Assembly: GCA_018136815.1 (NCBI GenBank)
Contig: CM030941.1
Span: 1,053,582 to 1,117,581, forward strand
Reading direction: 5' to 3'
DNA: 64,000 nt
Source: Isochrysis galbana
Taxonomy: Eukaryota; Haptophyta; Isochrysidales; Isochrysidaceae
The notes under the pieces were generated by a model. The model did not search any database. It saw nothing but the letters and a program-made list of their open reading frames with translations, and was not told the origin of the DNA. Position numbers and translations under genes: made by a program. Shown here piece after piece: positions 22,039-31,021 of this stretch. Position 1 is the stretch's first letter, and each line of letters opens with the position of its first letter.

Positions 22039-23039
22039 TCAAACAGGAAGTTTGACGGACTGGTTGAGCCCACTTTTCTTTGACTGGTAGTAGTGGTAGA
22101 AGAAGTCACAATACAGAGCCGTCTGGAAGGGCAAAGGTGGGCCTATGTGTGTCACAGAGTCAAGCTAGAGATGCATGGTTGCATAAGGATTTACCAACAG
22201 CCTTCACATGTGGCAAGCGGCCGCGTTGAGAGTGTAGCATATCACCTGCACGATACCGGATATCCACACGATGCGCTGCTGATAGTCGTCCTCAGTGAAG
22301 TAGCGGTATATCCAGTTAAGGAGATAGAGGGCCCGATACGAGCCGAGAGCGAACACGTAGTGAGATGTGAGATTCTCCACCTATGAAAACCAAACGGTCG
22401 CTCCTCGGAGCCTTGCGAAGCAATGCAACCGCCCGCGCGCGCGTTTCAGGCAATAGGCGTACCTCTCCCTGCTTCTGGAGAAGGAATAGCTGCGGCAGAA
22501 TGGCCACCGCCTCGAGGTAGATGGAAAATGCCCAGATCATCTCAAACGGCGAAGTGTGATCCTGATTGATGAGGACGCCAAGAACTGCACAAGGTGCCAG
22601 CAGATACTGCACCGGGAAGGTGTCCTCTTCGGCATTGTAAGTTGCCTTCTGTGGCGCTCCGAAGCGCATGAAATAGACGATGGCAGCAGATGCTCCGATG
22701 AAGAGGAGCTTGAGCACGTAATTGTAGAGGGAGGAGAAGTTCCACAGCAGGTCAACATAACGTGCAGCAAACACGACTGTTGAGGGATGTGGTGGCAGTT
22801 TAACGCGGGATGAGCCGAGGGCATAAGAGAGGGAAACTGGGTTATCCAAGCACGAGTACGCTACGCCGCTCCCCTTCCGCTCGCCGCGCGCTGCCGCATC
22901 AGAGGTGGCAGCTACCTGCATACATCTCCTGCGTGCGCAGTGAGATGCCAGCCGCACTCTTCCCCCTGACAATCTTGTGAAGGAGGAGAATGAAGGAGAC
23001 GATGTGCGCCATGTCTCCAAGGAAGCGGAAGATGTTCAT
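22039..23039 (-). CDS. KDELR: ER lumen protein-retaining receptor (KDEL receptor)
   Basis: Seven-helix Golgi/ER receptor that binds escaped KDEL/HDEL proteins and returns them to the ER in COPI vesicles. Four exons on the minus strand: 23039-22916, 22776-22463, 22380-22246 and 22122-22039, joined by GT-AG introns of 139, 82 and 123 bp. The product is 218 aa (human KDELR is 212). Matches run end to end: '[23 protein letters not shown]', '[15 protein letters not shown]', 'RYVDLL', '[13 protein letters not shown]', '[55 protein letters not shown]' (in parts), and '[13 protein letters not shown]' near the end. The tail ends KLPV, as in animal and plant homologues. Exon phases agree at all junctions. 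Complete, with no missing part. Confidence 0.97.
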
Positions 23040-23504
23040 CCTGCCGCGTACGCGCTCGGCGGGCTTGGTTGTACGAGCGGCGGTGCGTCCCGGCGGCCGG
23101 CGGGCGGCAGGAGCAAGGTGCTCTCTCTTCTCTCTGCGACGATCGGGCGCTAGAGGAAGAGAGAGGGGCAGCAGGGGGGGGGAGCACTGCCGGTACTGCG
23201 ACGTTTTATTGTTGTTGGGGGGAAGGGGAAGGGGAGGGGGAGGGGTCGTTGTTGCTCGGCGCGTCGGCGTCGGCGTCGGCGGGCGGAGGGAGCAACCGGC
23301 GTCCAGCGGCACGCGCGCGTTGAGAGGGCTCGCGGGTGCGGTGGGGTTGGTTGGCGGGGTAGGCACTAAGCGTTTGGAGTGGATCATGGGCCGGTCGATA
23401 GGTCGCGTTCCGTCGAAAGAGGACCATGTCTTTCTCTTTTCAAAAATCCGAGATTCAATGAAAAATTTACGTTAGTTTATCCACTTGAAATATATTAGTT
23501 ATTT
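23040..23504. promoter_or_regulatory. Upstream region of the KDEL receptor gene
   Basis: A strongly GC-rich, CpG-rich stretch (about 23060-23330) directly upstream of the start codon, with a run of GGCGTC/GTCGGC repeats near 23265. Probably leader and promoter. No TATA box is evident. Confidence 0.35.
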
Positions 23505-23615
23505 TACTACCTCCGTTCCAAAACTCAAGTTATTTTGTTTAATTCCCAAACCAGGAATAAATAAACCACAATTGCAACGGCGGGGGGATTGCCGGTACAT
23601 GTACATGTACATGCT
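23505..23615 (+). mobile_element. Mariner/Stowaway-like end fragment F3
   Basis: Begins TACTACCTCCGTTCCAAAA, the same terminal sequence as F1 and F2 but in the opposite orientation. About 100 bp follow the same order as those copies (GAATAAATAAA, GGGGG, TTGCCGGTACATG). Only one end is present. Confidence 0.6.
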
Positions 23616-23788
23616 AGCTCACTAGCTCATAGCTTAGTGCTTGACGGTCCTAGATGCTAGATGTGAGATGTGAAAGACAGCGGGTGAGGGTGAGGTCTAG
23701 AAAGACAGTAAAATATAATAAACTATTATTGTTAATGTTATATCCTAGCCAACTCCACACTCCACTAGCTAATTGGACAAAACTTTTC

Positions 23789-23887
23789 AGTCCCGGAATC
23801 CCGCCATGCCCCTAGATGTGAAAGACAGAAACAGTGTTTTTTTTTCGGAGGCCAAAAACAGTGTTTTTCACTGTTTTTCAAACGCAA
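23789..23887. repeat. H-family repeat copy 1, preceded by a 22-bp match to 52.35 kb
   Basis: 23789-23810 is identical to 52353-52374. 23815-23880 (GTGAAAGACAG, then CGGAGGCCAAAAACAG) matches 29403-29475, with base changes that mostly keep runs of T or CTTTC. It ends exactly where the K4 head hairpin begins. Confidence 0.55.
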
Positions 23888-24750
23888 CTAAGTTTATACT
23901 TAGACTTAGACGCGATGGAGCGCGCCGACGCGACTCCCCTCTCCTTCGGGCCCCCCACCGAGGGCGCCCCCCCAGTGCCCATGGAGCAGCCGCTGACGAA
24001 GCGGCCGCGTCCGCACACAGAGGCCGAGCAGGTGTGTGCGACTCCGGTCGCGCCGCACGGCCCGTGGCCCCGGCCCCCGGCCACACCACTCATGGCAGCC
24101 ATGCTGGACTCCCCCATGGGGAGCAGCAGGCTGCTGGCAGGTTCCCACAAACGTCAGGCTCCAGCAGCCACCTCTCCATTGGGCATGCCTTATGGCAGAG
24201 GCCCCTCTCGCCCTGGCAAGGGCCGCGCCGCTCCGGCAGCGCGGCCCGCGGCCGGGTGGCCCCTATGGGCACAACACACACCTCACTGTAGCAAGCAACA
24301 TACGCTTCAGAGACAGCCCCTCATGCACACCCCACCACACACACAAAGAACGCGCACACGCCCCCCGTGGGGACAACATTGACAAGTCCTCTCCACCCTC
24401 CACCCAATGCCTCCACTCGCCCAACACTGACCAAGGTCACCGCAGACGTGGGCCGCCAGCCCAAAAAAAAACTCATGGATGTCAACGAAATCCGCCCACT
24501 ATTCGAAACAAATGACGATAGCGAACTAGTTCCAAGTAACAAACTCTTAGCACTACTAGAGCGTCTAAAAATCCAACATACTTACTACTTGTACAACAAA
24601 GGAGCAATACCGGACTTAGCGACCAAGGATAACCACAAACCGAGGGGGGCAACATGCCCCCACCCGAGCACTCCAATGGGGAAGGCCGGTAGGCCGGGCC
24701 CCCACACAGGGAAGTACATACAGTCCCGAGGCCACCACAGGTGAGCACAA
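23888..24750 (+). repeat. K-like element, copy K4 (MERA ORF)
   Basis: Head hairpin at 23888-23903 (CTAAGT-TTAT-ACTTAG), then an ATG at 23915 opening a Pro/Arg-rich frame that begins MERADATP and runs to 24382. An overlapping frame downstream (24367-24744) contains a more protein-like stretch ('KKKLMDVNEIRPLF', 'LLALLERLKIQHTYYLYNKG'). Many perfect stems occur, for example GGCCGCGC/GCGCGGCC near 24220 and GGGGGCA/TGCCCCC near 24645. No known domain. Confidence 0.5.
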
Positions 24751-24978
24751 GAGGCCTGCCCCACCCCTCCCCCACGCGCGAGGCCCAACGTAGTGTACAT
24801 GGGCCAACTAGGGCCTAGGGCCGACCCCCCAAAACCCAAAACCGAAGAAAAAGAAAAAGGAACGAAGGGGGGAGCGGGAGGGGGAGTGGCCGTGGGGGTA
24901 TAGGCGATGGCGACGTGATCGCGGGAGAGTGTGTGTAACTAATAGCGTAGCGGGCACCTTCAAGAACGTGTGTTTTTT

Positions 24979-25150
24979 ATGGGCAATTGCAATTGTTGGA
25001 TGACACAGTACACAGTGTCTAAGTTGCAGCGCGAGCTTGAGCCGATGCGTGTGAACGTGTTGAACAAAGGCTGCTCGCTCATTTCGGATGGCTGGGAGAA
25101 CGTGAAGCATGATCACTATACCTATACGCTATACGGTCACCCGGGCGGCT
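24979..25150 (+). pseudogene. hAT-type transposase fragment (DUF659-like)
   Basis: A frame encoding 'LQRELEPMRVNVLNKGCSLISDGWENVKHD' (in parts) matches the start of the DUF659 region of plant-type hAT transposases, where G-x-(S/T)-L-x-S-D-G-W is the signature. About 55 residues survive, then the sequence is cut by repeat B1. The BED finger and the dimerisation domain are absent. A DNA-transposon remnant. Confidence 0.6.
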
Positions 25151-25169
25151 GCATGTTATTCGACCCCTC

Positions 25170-25577
25170 TTCACTCTTCAGGTCCCCAAGAGGTCTACAG
25201 GGAGCCTGGCAGCACAACTCAGGGGGCAGGTGAGGCTGGGGCATGGCCCTGGCCCCTCTTGCCTCTCCCTCGCTGGCCCTCGCGCCCCTGCCGGTCGACT
25301 GGAGCTGGCTGGGGGGGTCCTGATCCGGGGGGCCCAGGGGGAGGAGGGGTTGGTCAAAGCGTCAAAGCAACAAGCTGGCCAGCAGCGCCAGCGCGGGCCA
25401 GGGCGTGCGATCTATGCCCAGTTCTCAGGGAGAGTCTGGGCTGTCTGGGTGAGTCCCCCCTGCATGCCAAGAGGCAGCGCAGGGGGGTGGATGGTTCTCG
25501 CCCCCCATGAGGGGAGTCGAGAGAGTGGGGGGGGCGCGAGGCCCCCCTCCATGGGCCGACCAATCGCATAAGATTAG
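25170..25577 (-). repeat. B-family structured repeat, copy 1
   Basis: About 400 bp matching 52765-53143. On the minus strand: head hairpin (25577-25560; CTAATC-TTATGC-GATTGG), a second hairpin GGGGGC/GCCCCC, and a third nested stem (25487-25455; CCCCCCTGC/GCAGGGGGG, with TGCC-AAGA-GGCA inside), then a GC-rich body. It lies within the hAT remnant. The A tail seen in copy 2 is absent. Confidence 0.8.
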
Positions 25578-25797
25578 TGAGTTGAGATAGGGTAACCTAG
25601 ACCTAGTAGGTGTATAGCCCAGAATCTTCAGTTGTTTTCACTGCCAAGAGGAAGTATATGAGTTCCAGGAGGTGCGAGTGCTACGCACACAGGACATAGG
25701 CGACTGGAAGGGAGATGGCTCACGATACTACGTATATCCTACATACACACACATTTACATTGAGTACGGCTCCCGCCTGCCGTCGCGTGGTCCCGCC

Positions 25798-26889
25798 TCA
25801 CTGCTCCCACTGCTCCTGCTTGCGCCGATTGTTCTCTCGGCGCTCCTCGCAGTCGTATGTCGGCAGCGCCTCATTGTTTGTGACGACCGCGGCAACAAGC
25901 GCGCGGGTAGTCGTTTCCGGCTCCCCAAGCTCCTGCAGCAGGAGCGCGGCAGCCTCAACGGTGCACACACGCATGGCCTCAGTGTCGCCGGTGACGCCGC
26001 TTTTGACCGTCTCTGCACTCGATGCGGCGTACGACTTGCCGGCCGCGCGATGGTAGACTGAGAGCGTCGTTGGGTGGAGCGCCACATGCGGCGGCACATG
26101 GGATGCGGGCAGCCGACGGTGCAAGGCCCTGAGCATGCCACGCGCATGATTGTACACGCCGTCGAGCAATAGGACGCGTAGCAGCGGCGGTGGCGACTGC
26201 GCGGCCAGGGTACACTGCTTGGCCGCCTCGCCCGCTTGATCATCTGCGAGCACGGCGGCCCGTCTGCGCTCACGCCGCAGCCGTGCCATGTCCAACAGGC
26301 TGAGGCCTTCGGGCACGCATCCGCACTCGCAGCGCGCACCGTGCCTCGCACCGTGTCTCTCTCCCAACGCCGCCGGCTGCACCGGCGTCCCTGCCGACTC
26401 AGCTTGGGAAGACTGCTGCGGCTGACGCTTGCTCAGCCTCCACGCCGACTCCTCGGGCAGTCTCTCCATGTACTCCTCCACGGTCAGCGCCCCCTCTCCT
26501 GGCCAGAGCACAAGCGTGTGCAGCGGGTCGACCGCCAACTCCTTCGCCAGCGCCTCCCAGTCTTCAGCGCGGCCATAGAGGAAAAGACACGTCTGAGAGG
26601 GCGGCAGCATCATGGCCAGCAGCTTGGCATCGTCTCCCGCGCCCAGGTACTCCTTGTAGTGCATTAGAACGAGAAGTCTCACGTTGAGGTGTAAATGAGT
26701 CGGAGTGAGCTTGGAACAGATGCAGAGCTGCTGCTTGTCGTGCCAGCAGCGCGAGCATCGGTTGGTGAGCGAGGCGGTCTTCCTCTCAATCACAGCGCTC
26801 GCCACGCTTTCGAAGAGTGAGTCGTCGAGAGAAGCCCCAGAGGAGAGGAGAGCGCGAGCGACTTCGCGGCCACGGCTGCCACCGCCCAT
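25798..26889 (-). CDS. DTW-domain protein (tRNA acp3U-transferase family)
   Basis: 363 aa. DTW-domain enzymes (bacterial TapT, human DTWD1/2) transfer an aminocarboxypropyl group from SAM to uridine in tRNA. Visible: the zinc-binding-type start C45-x2-C48-W-x6-C56-x-C58 ('RCSRCWHDKQQLCIC'), the 'RLLVLMHYKEY' strand at residues 71-81, the signature region at 241-250 ('LLDGVYNHAR') where most members have D-x-T-W, and 'RVCTVEAA' at 307-314 in place of the common R-x-S-T-x-E-A. About 90 residues (150-240), rich in Gln, Ala and Arg, are inserted in mid-domain. The frame is open throughout, so no intron is needed. The start is the only Met before the C-x2-C block. tRNA modification is inferred from the family. 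Confidence 0.88.
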   Translation of the reverse strand: MGGGSRGREVARALLSSGASLDDSLFESVASAVIERKTASLTNRCSRCWHDKQQLCICSKLTPTHLHLNVRLLVLMHYKEYLGAGDDAKLLAMMLPPSQTCLFLYGRAEDWEALAKELAVDPLHTLVLWPGEGALTVEEYMERLPEESAWRLSKRQPQQSSQAESAGTPVQPAALGERHGARHGARCECGCVPEGLSLLDMARLRRERRRAAVLADDQAGEAAKQCTLAAQSPPPLLRVLLLDGVYNHARGMLRALHRRLPASHVPPHVALHPTTLSVYHRAAGKSYAASSAETVKSGVTGDTEAMRVCTVEAAALLLQELGEPETTTRALVAAVVTNNEALPTYDCEERRENNRRKQEQWEQ

Positions 26890-27099
26890 CCTCCAAGTAG
26901 CGGCACCCGCAGAGAATGGGGACGGGAGGTTGGGGTGGGGTAGGGAGGAAGGCAGACGGGAGCAATGGCTCTCTGTCTCTCTCGAAGATGAAGAGAGCGG
27001 AGAGAGAAGAAGAAGAGAATGGGAGCCACCGCTACGCAGCGCAGGGCCCGTCCTCTCGAGGAGACGGGGAGCGAGAGAACACTGCCTGAATCAGTTTTG
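26890..27099. promoter_or_regulatory. Upstream region of the DTW-domain gene
   Basis: Short GA/CT-rich stretch with AGAGAG tracts (about 26985-27020) between the DTW gene start and repeat F2. No core promoter element can be assigned. Confidence 0.3.
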
Positions 27100-27614
27100 T
27101 AGTAGGAGTCGCTCGTAAGCAATCGCAATGGCCGCCTGGCGGGTTGGCGTCCAGCTGCACTGCCGCTTGTATGGGCGTCGCTCCTCGTCGTCGCTCCCAG
27201 GTGCTTCAGGCGTGCTGGGAGGGGGAGGGCTGTTGGTGGGTGAGTTCCTCTTCTTGCGCCCCCTGCCTTGCCATTCGTACTCGCCCCCAGTGCGAGCGCC
27301 GTGCTGCGGCGGCTCCACCACCTTCAGCCGCGCCATGCGGCCGCGAGTGCGCGTAGTGCCACGGGCCAAGAGCTTTCGCGCCAATCCTCCACGTCAGCCG
27401 ATTTGCACACCCAGTCCACATTTGAAAACTGCCCATTTCAATAGGTTTTCGAGTGCTGAGCCCCCCCCCCCCTCCCTCATCCCTCACCCCATAAAGCCAG
27501 CATGTACCGGCAAACCCCCCGTTGAAGTTGCGGCTTATTTATTCTTATTCCAAGTTTTGGCGCAGGAGCTATGAAAAGAAAACTGAAAAAATGTCAGTTT
27601 TGGAACGGAGGTAC
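27100..27614 (-). mobile_element. Mariner/Stowaway-like fragment F2
   Basis: Minus-strand element whose 5' end (27614) carries the TACCTCCGTTCCAAAA terminal sequence. It shares about 390 bp with F1. Its minus-strand frame (27384-27091, 97 codons) begins MARKLLARG and shares 'MARLKVVEPPQ', 'GARTGGEYEWQG' and 'GRKKR' with F1. The frame then continues into a basic, acidic-spotted tail absent from F1. No DDE/D catalytic domain and no partner terminal repeat are visible. Confidence 0.65.
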
Positions 27615-27623
27615 TATAAAGTT

Positions 27624-27914
27624 AGTTCCACCCAAAAAGACGTAAGTCCCGCGCCTGTTTACGCAGGATAAGTCGGGACCGAGGCAGCCGCCAGCCCGGT
27701 AGACGTAGGAGTAAGGGGGGAAGAGAACACGGGGGGGGGGGGGGGCATATCTAAGCTCTAAGCGCCCTTTTCCCCTATCCCCCTAGTAGTGCACGGGGCG
27801 ACTGGCGACTGGGGGAGTCGCCTGATGGCGGGGGGGGAAAGGGCCGGGGGAGTGGAGGTGTAGAACGCTTGCGTGAAAGTAGTGGGTCCAGAGCCTCGTG
27901 CGCGGTAAGCCTAT
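27624..27914 (+). repeat. D-family tail, copy 1, with 9-bp target-site duplication
   Basis: 5'-truncated copy of the D tail. It starts at a compound hairpin (GTCCCG..CCTG/CAGG..CGGGAC near 27645-27680) and ends CTAT. TATAAAGTT occurs immediately on both sides (27615-27623 and 27915-27923), as expected for target-primed insertion. It landed next to the terminus of F2. Confidence 0.7.
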
Positions 27915-28158
27915 TATAAAGTTTTTAATGTAGGCACGAAGTCTATGCAAACACACACGTGAGCATTGCTAAATCAAATGCGACTCGTACACAGAATGAC
28001 GGGTGCTCGGGGAGACGGCCACGTGATCGAGGAGAGGAGATATCGAGAAGGAGAACATTGTTTTCCGAACGAGAAACAAGAACACAAGCCCAAAGCATGT
28101 ACAAGCCCGGGTTAGTCAACGCTGCAGCGTGACGAATTTGGAGATGGGACATACAGGT

Positions 28159-28893
28159 TTATCTTGGGCCTCCAGGCCCTCCGTAGGGAGGCGGGGGGGG
28201 TCCCGCCGGTCCACCTAAGTAAGGTATCGAGGAGCAAATAAGGTGACATGCGTGTTTTCACCTTGGTCTACAAGCCCTCCATGGGAATGCGGGGGAGGCC
28301 CTGCCGGTCCACCTTAGTTAGCTGTAGAGGAGCAAGAAAGGTTGCAATAGTAGGGCACACGCGCATGCTCATGTCTATGAATAAGCAACTGTACCTTGTG
28401 GTCCACCGTAGCCAGGAAGCGGCCGCGGCGGCATTCCCATCGGCGGCATCGGCGGCATTCCCATCGGCGGCCCTGGCCTCGTCATGTATGGCATGCCAGG
28501 CGGCATACCATGAAGTGGCATGCCTGCAGGCATCCCACCCGTCGGCATCCCACTGGGGGGCATGAAAGGTCGCGGCGGCGCACCAGGCGGGACAGGGGGC
28601 ACTCCTGCGAGTGTGCATGAGAAGCGATGGAGAGCGTGAATCGGTTATCAGAAGAGAGGTCGGCTGTTTAAGTGATGCACAAGGCGAGGTGCCGCCATGG
28701 CTGAAGTTGCCGTGCATCGCTCACCCGGTCGTGGTGGCTGGTGGCGGGGCGCCGCAGGCAGAGCCGACTGGAATTGGGACCAGTACTCGATGACATTCAT
28801 GATATGCTTGCGCCCAGAGTGATGCTGCTTACGCCCGGGCACCGACGAGTGCGTCAGGCTGATGTCGCAATACTCGCAGTAGTAGCGCGGCAT
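28159..28893 (-). CDS. SNRPC: U1 small nuclear ribonucleoprotein C
   Basis: U1-C contacts the 5' splice site/U1 snRNA duplex and stabilises early spliceosome assembly. Four exons (28893-28725, 28604-28395, 28312-28262, 28214-28159) with GT-AG introns of 120, 82 and 47 bp, all in phase 1, give 161 aa (human 159). The N-terminus is the U1-C zinc finger: '[15 protein letters not shown]' with C6, C9, then H24 and H30 ('[13 protein letters not shown]'). Exon 2 encodes the usual Pro/Gly/Met-rich tail ('[12 protein letters not shown]', '[12 protein letters not shown]'). Exons 3 and 4 both begin 'GGPAGPPP' and are clearly duplicates, including the flanking intron ends; exon 4 supplies the stop. Complete. 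Confidence 0.95.
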
Positions 28894-29167
28894 CGCGAGG
28901 TGGCGCCACGCAGGGGCGCCGCGCGCGTAGAGCGAGGTATTCTTTTGTGTACCCGTTATTAGTGGTTTTCTACGTCTATGTTGTATGTTGTATGTGTTTG
29001 TTTGTTTGGTCGCCTTGGAGGGGGATTTTTTTAAAAAAATCGTGCAGAGAAAGTTTGCTTTCGTGCATTGTGCATCAAGCGTGAAGGTGGCCAGGGGCTC
29101 AACGCACGCGGGGGCTCAGCGCATGCCGCTCGGGCCTGAGCTGCCACACACAGGATCCTGTGGGCCT
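28894..29167. other. Upstream region of SNRPC
   Basis: Intergenic. AT-richer than the surroundings, with TTTGTTTG and a T/A run near 29027-29040. No gene seen. Confidence 0.3.
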
Positions 29168-29361
29168 TCCTAGCCTAGATGGGAAATACGGTGCAGGGGC
29201 CTGCAAATACAGCCAAATACATATGTATTTGGCCTCCGGCCAAATACATTTCAAATACATTCGAGGCCTACACCCCCGGACGCGCTTCAAATACAGCCAA
29301 ATACATATGTATTTGGTCTCTGGCCAAATACGGTAAATACGTATTTCCCATCTAGGCTTCC
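29168..29361. repeat. Foldback (palindromic) element
   Basis: About 190 bp bounded by an inverted repeat (29172-29190 AGCCTAGATGGGAAATACG, and its complement at 29340-29358). Inside are two copies of an 18-bp perfect palindrome, CAAATACATATGTATTTG. The whole can fold on itself. A short GGCCTA array follows (29361-29386). MITE-like; no coding. Confidence 0.7.
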
Positions 29362-29402
29362 TAGGCCTAGGCCTAGGCCTAGGCCTTCCAACTTCCAAGC
29401 CT

Positions 29403-29520
29403 ACATGCTACATGTGAAAGACAGAGACAGCGTCTTTCTACGGAGACCAAAAACAGCCGTCTTTGCCGTCTTTCTGGGGGTCATGCATAGCCCGGTAGAG
29501 AAAGACAGTCCACGCGTTCC
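29403..29520. repeat. H-family repeat, copy 2
   Basis: GTGAAAGACAG followed by CGGAGACCAAAAACAG and CTTTC blocks; homologous to 23815-23880, with a second AGAAAGACAG at about 29501-29510. Non-coding. Confidence 0.5.
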
Positions 29521-29696
29521 GTGTCCCAGGGCGCCATCGCGGGCGACAGGCAAACAAGGGCGGGCGGCATGTGGCATGTGGTAGCCCGGTCACTCACAGG
29601 GGGTGCGAAGGGCACCATCGGTAATGGGCAAACGAGGACCTAAATAAGCTCCCTATAGCCTATAGGTTCTGGTATGAGAATAATAAAAATAAACCT

Positions 29697-29995
29697 TTTA
29701 ATAGTCTCACCGCACACGCAGCCGTGGACCCTCTACTTTCTACTCACGCAGCAAAACTTTCTACACCCCCACTCCGCCGGCCCTTCCCCCCCCGCCATAA
29801 GGCGACTCCCCCCGTGCACTACTAGGGGAATAGGGGTGAAGGGCTTAGATATGGTCCGGCCCCCCCCCGGTGATCATTCCCCCCCTTCCTCCTGTGTCTC
29901 CGAGTGGGCGGCGGTCTCAGCCCCGACTTATCCTGTAAACAGGTGCGGGACTTACCTATTTTTCGGTGAGCGGAGCTTTCGCTCCGCCCACCCGC
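29697..29995 (-). repeat. D-family tail, copy 2 (head truncated)
   Basis: Matches 54165-54475, including the compound hairpin and the adjoining 12-bp stem (29965-29992). In this copy the stem has one changed base that is a G-T pair on the minus (sense) strand. The sequence stops right after this stem; the C head is missing, consistent with 5' truncation. Confidence 0.75.
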
Positions 29996-30930
29996 TCGGC
30001 ATATATAGAGCACCTGCCCGAAACCTTCATGCACGAAGGCCGCGTGATACATAAAAAGGAATTCCTTGACTCATGGGACATAGTCGTAGGTTATGCGACA
30101 AGACTGTTAGAGCGAGCGAAAGAGCGCCCCCCTCAAGATATTAAAGGGGAGGAGCCGCACGCTTGCGGCTCCCAGCCACAGGAGCCAGGGGATGCGATAC
30201 CTCGCAGAGAAGTTAGAGTCACGGAAGACGAAAGATTCATAAGCAGCTTTAACAACATCTGGCTACACGCTGACACCGATTACTTAGGAGAGATAGCCGG
30301 CACCGGGAATGTGGCGAAAGCCGAAGAAATCCAATACTACCACCAACCGGCAAAATGGGAGGGCGGATATAAAGGCCCGAGATTTATGGAATACCCGCTG
30401 GCGGATGAATACGCCATACGAAAAGGAAGGGTCGCACTAGACGCGATCACCGTCTCCGACATCACCAAAGAAGTGATCAAAACAAATCGGAAAAACGCCC
30501 CACAAGCGGCGAGGACCGCGTGGGAGAATAGACTTAGCATCACGAAAGAGGAATGGAAGCACATAGCTAGACTATACACAATGCCGCTGCTAAAACACAC
30601 GGATAAACACCTACACTTCAAACATATCACGCACAGAAGGATCGGCACTAGAAATAGATTCCCAGATAGCCCGACAGACAAATGCAGACTATGCCACGGC
30701 CACCGAGAAGACTCGTGCCATCTAGCATGGTGCCCCGCGACAAAAACGATATTCGAAACAATAGACGCCCTTACAAAACACACGCCTACTGCTAAGAGAT
30801 CGCGTGCACGCAAGTGATTGCAATGGATCATAAGTAAGATGGACGAGAACTTTAAAAAATTCATCACACCTCTCTTTCCGCCATATGCCACTTCTAAATC
30901 TGCCATGCAGGTTATGGCGGAGCATCACGC
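29996..30930 (+). mobile_element. LINE-like fragment (C-terminal zinc-binding region of ORF2)
   Basis: A frame of about 270 codons (ending 30817) whose last 70 residues look like the zf-RVT end of LINE ORF2 proteins: 'HITHRRIGTRNRFPDSPTDKCRLCHGHREDSCHLAWCP' (in parts), with the C-x2-C..C-H-x3-C cluster that follows the thumb in many non-LTR reverse transcriptases. The catalytic RT core is absent. Codon use is AT-richer than the neighbouring genes. A viral or other origin is not excluded. Confidence 0.5.
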
Positions 30931-31021
30931 GCGATTGGTCTCCCCGCTGGCGGGCACACCAAGCGGTCCTCGGCCGGAGACGACGCGCATGGTCGCCGGC
31001 GGGCCTCTGCAGAACCTCTGC

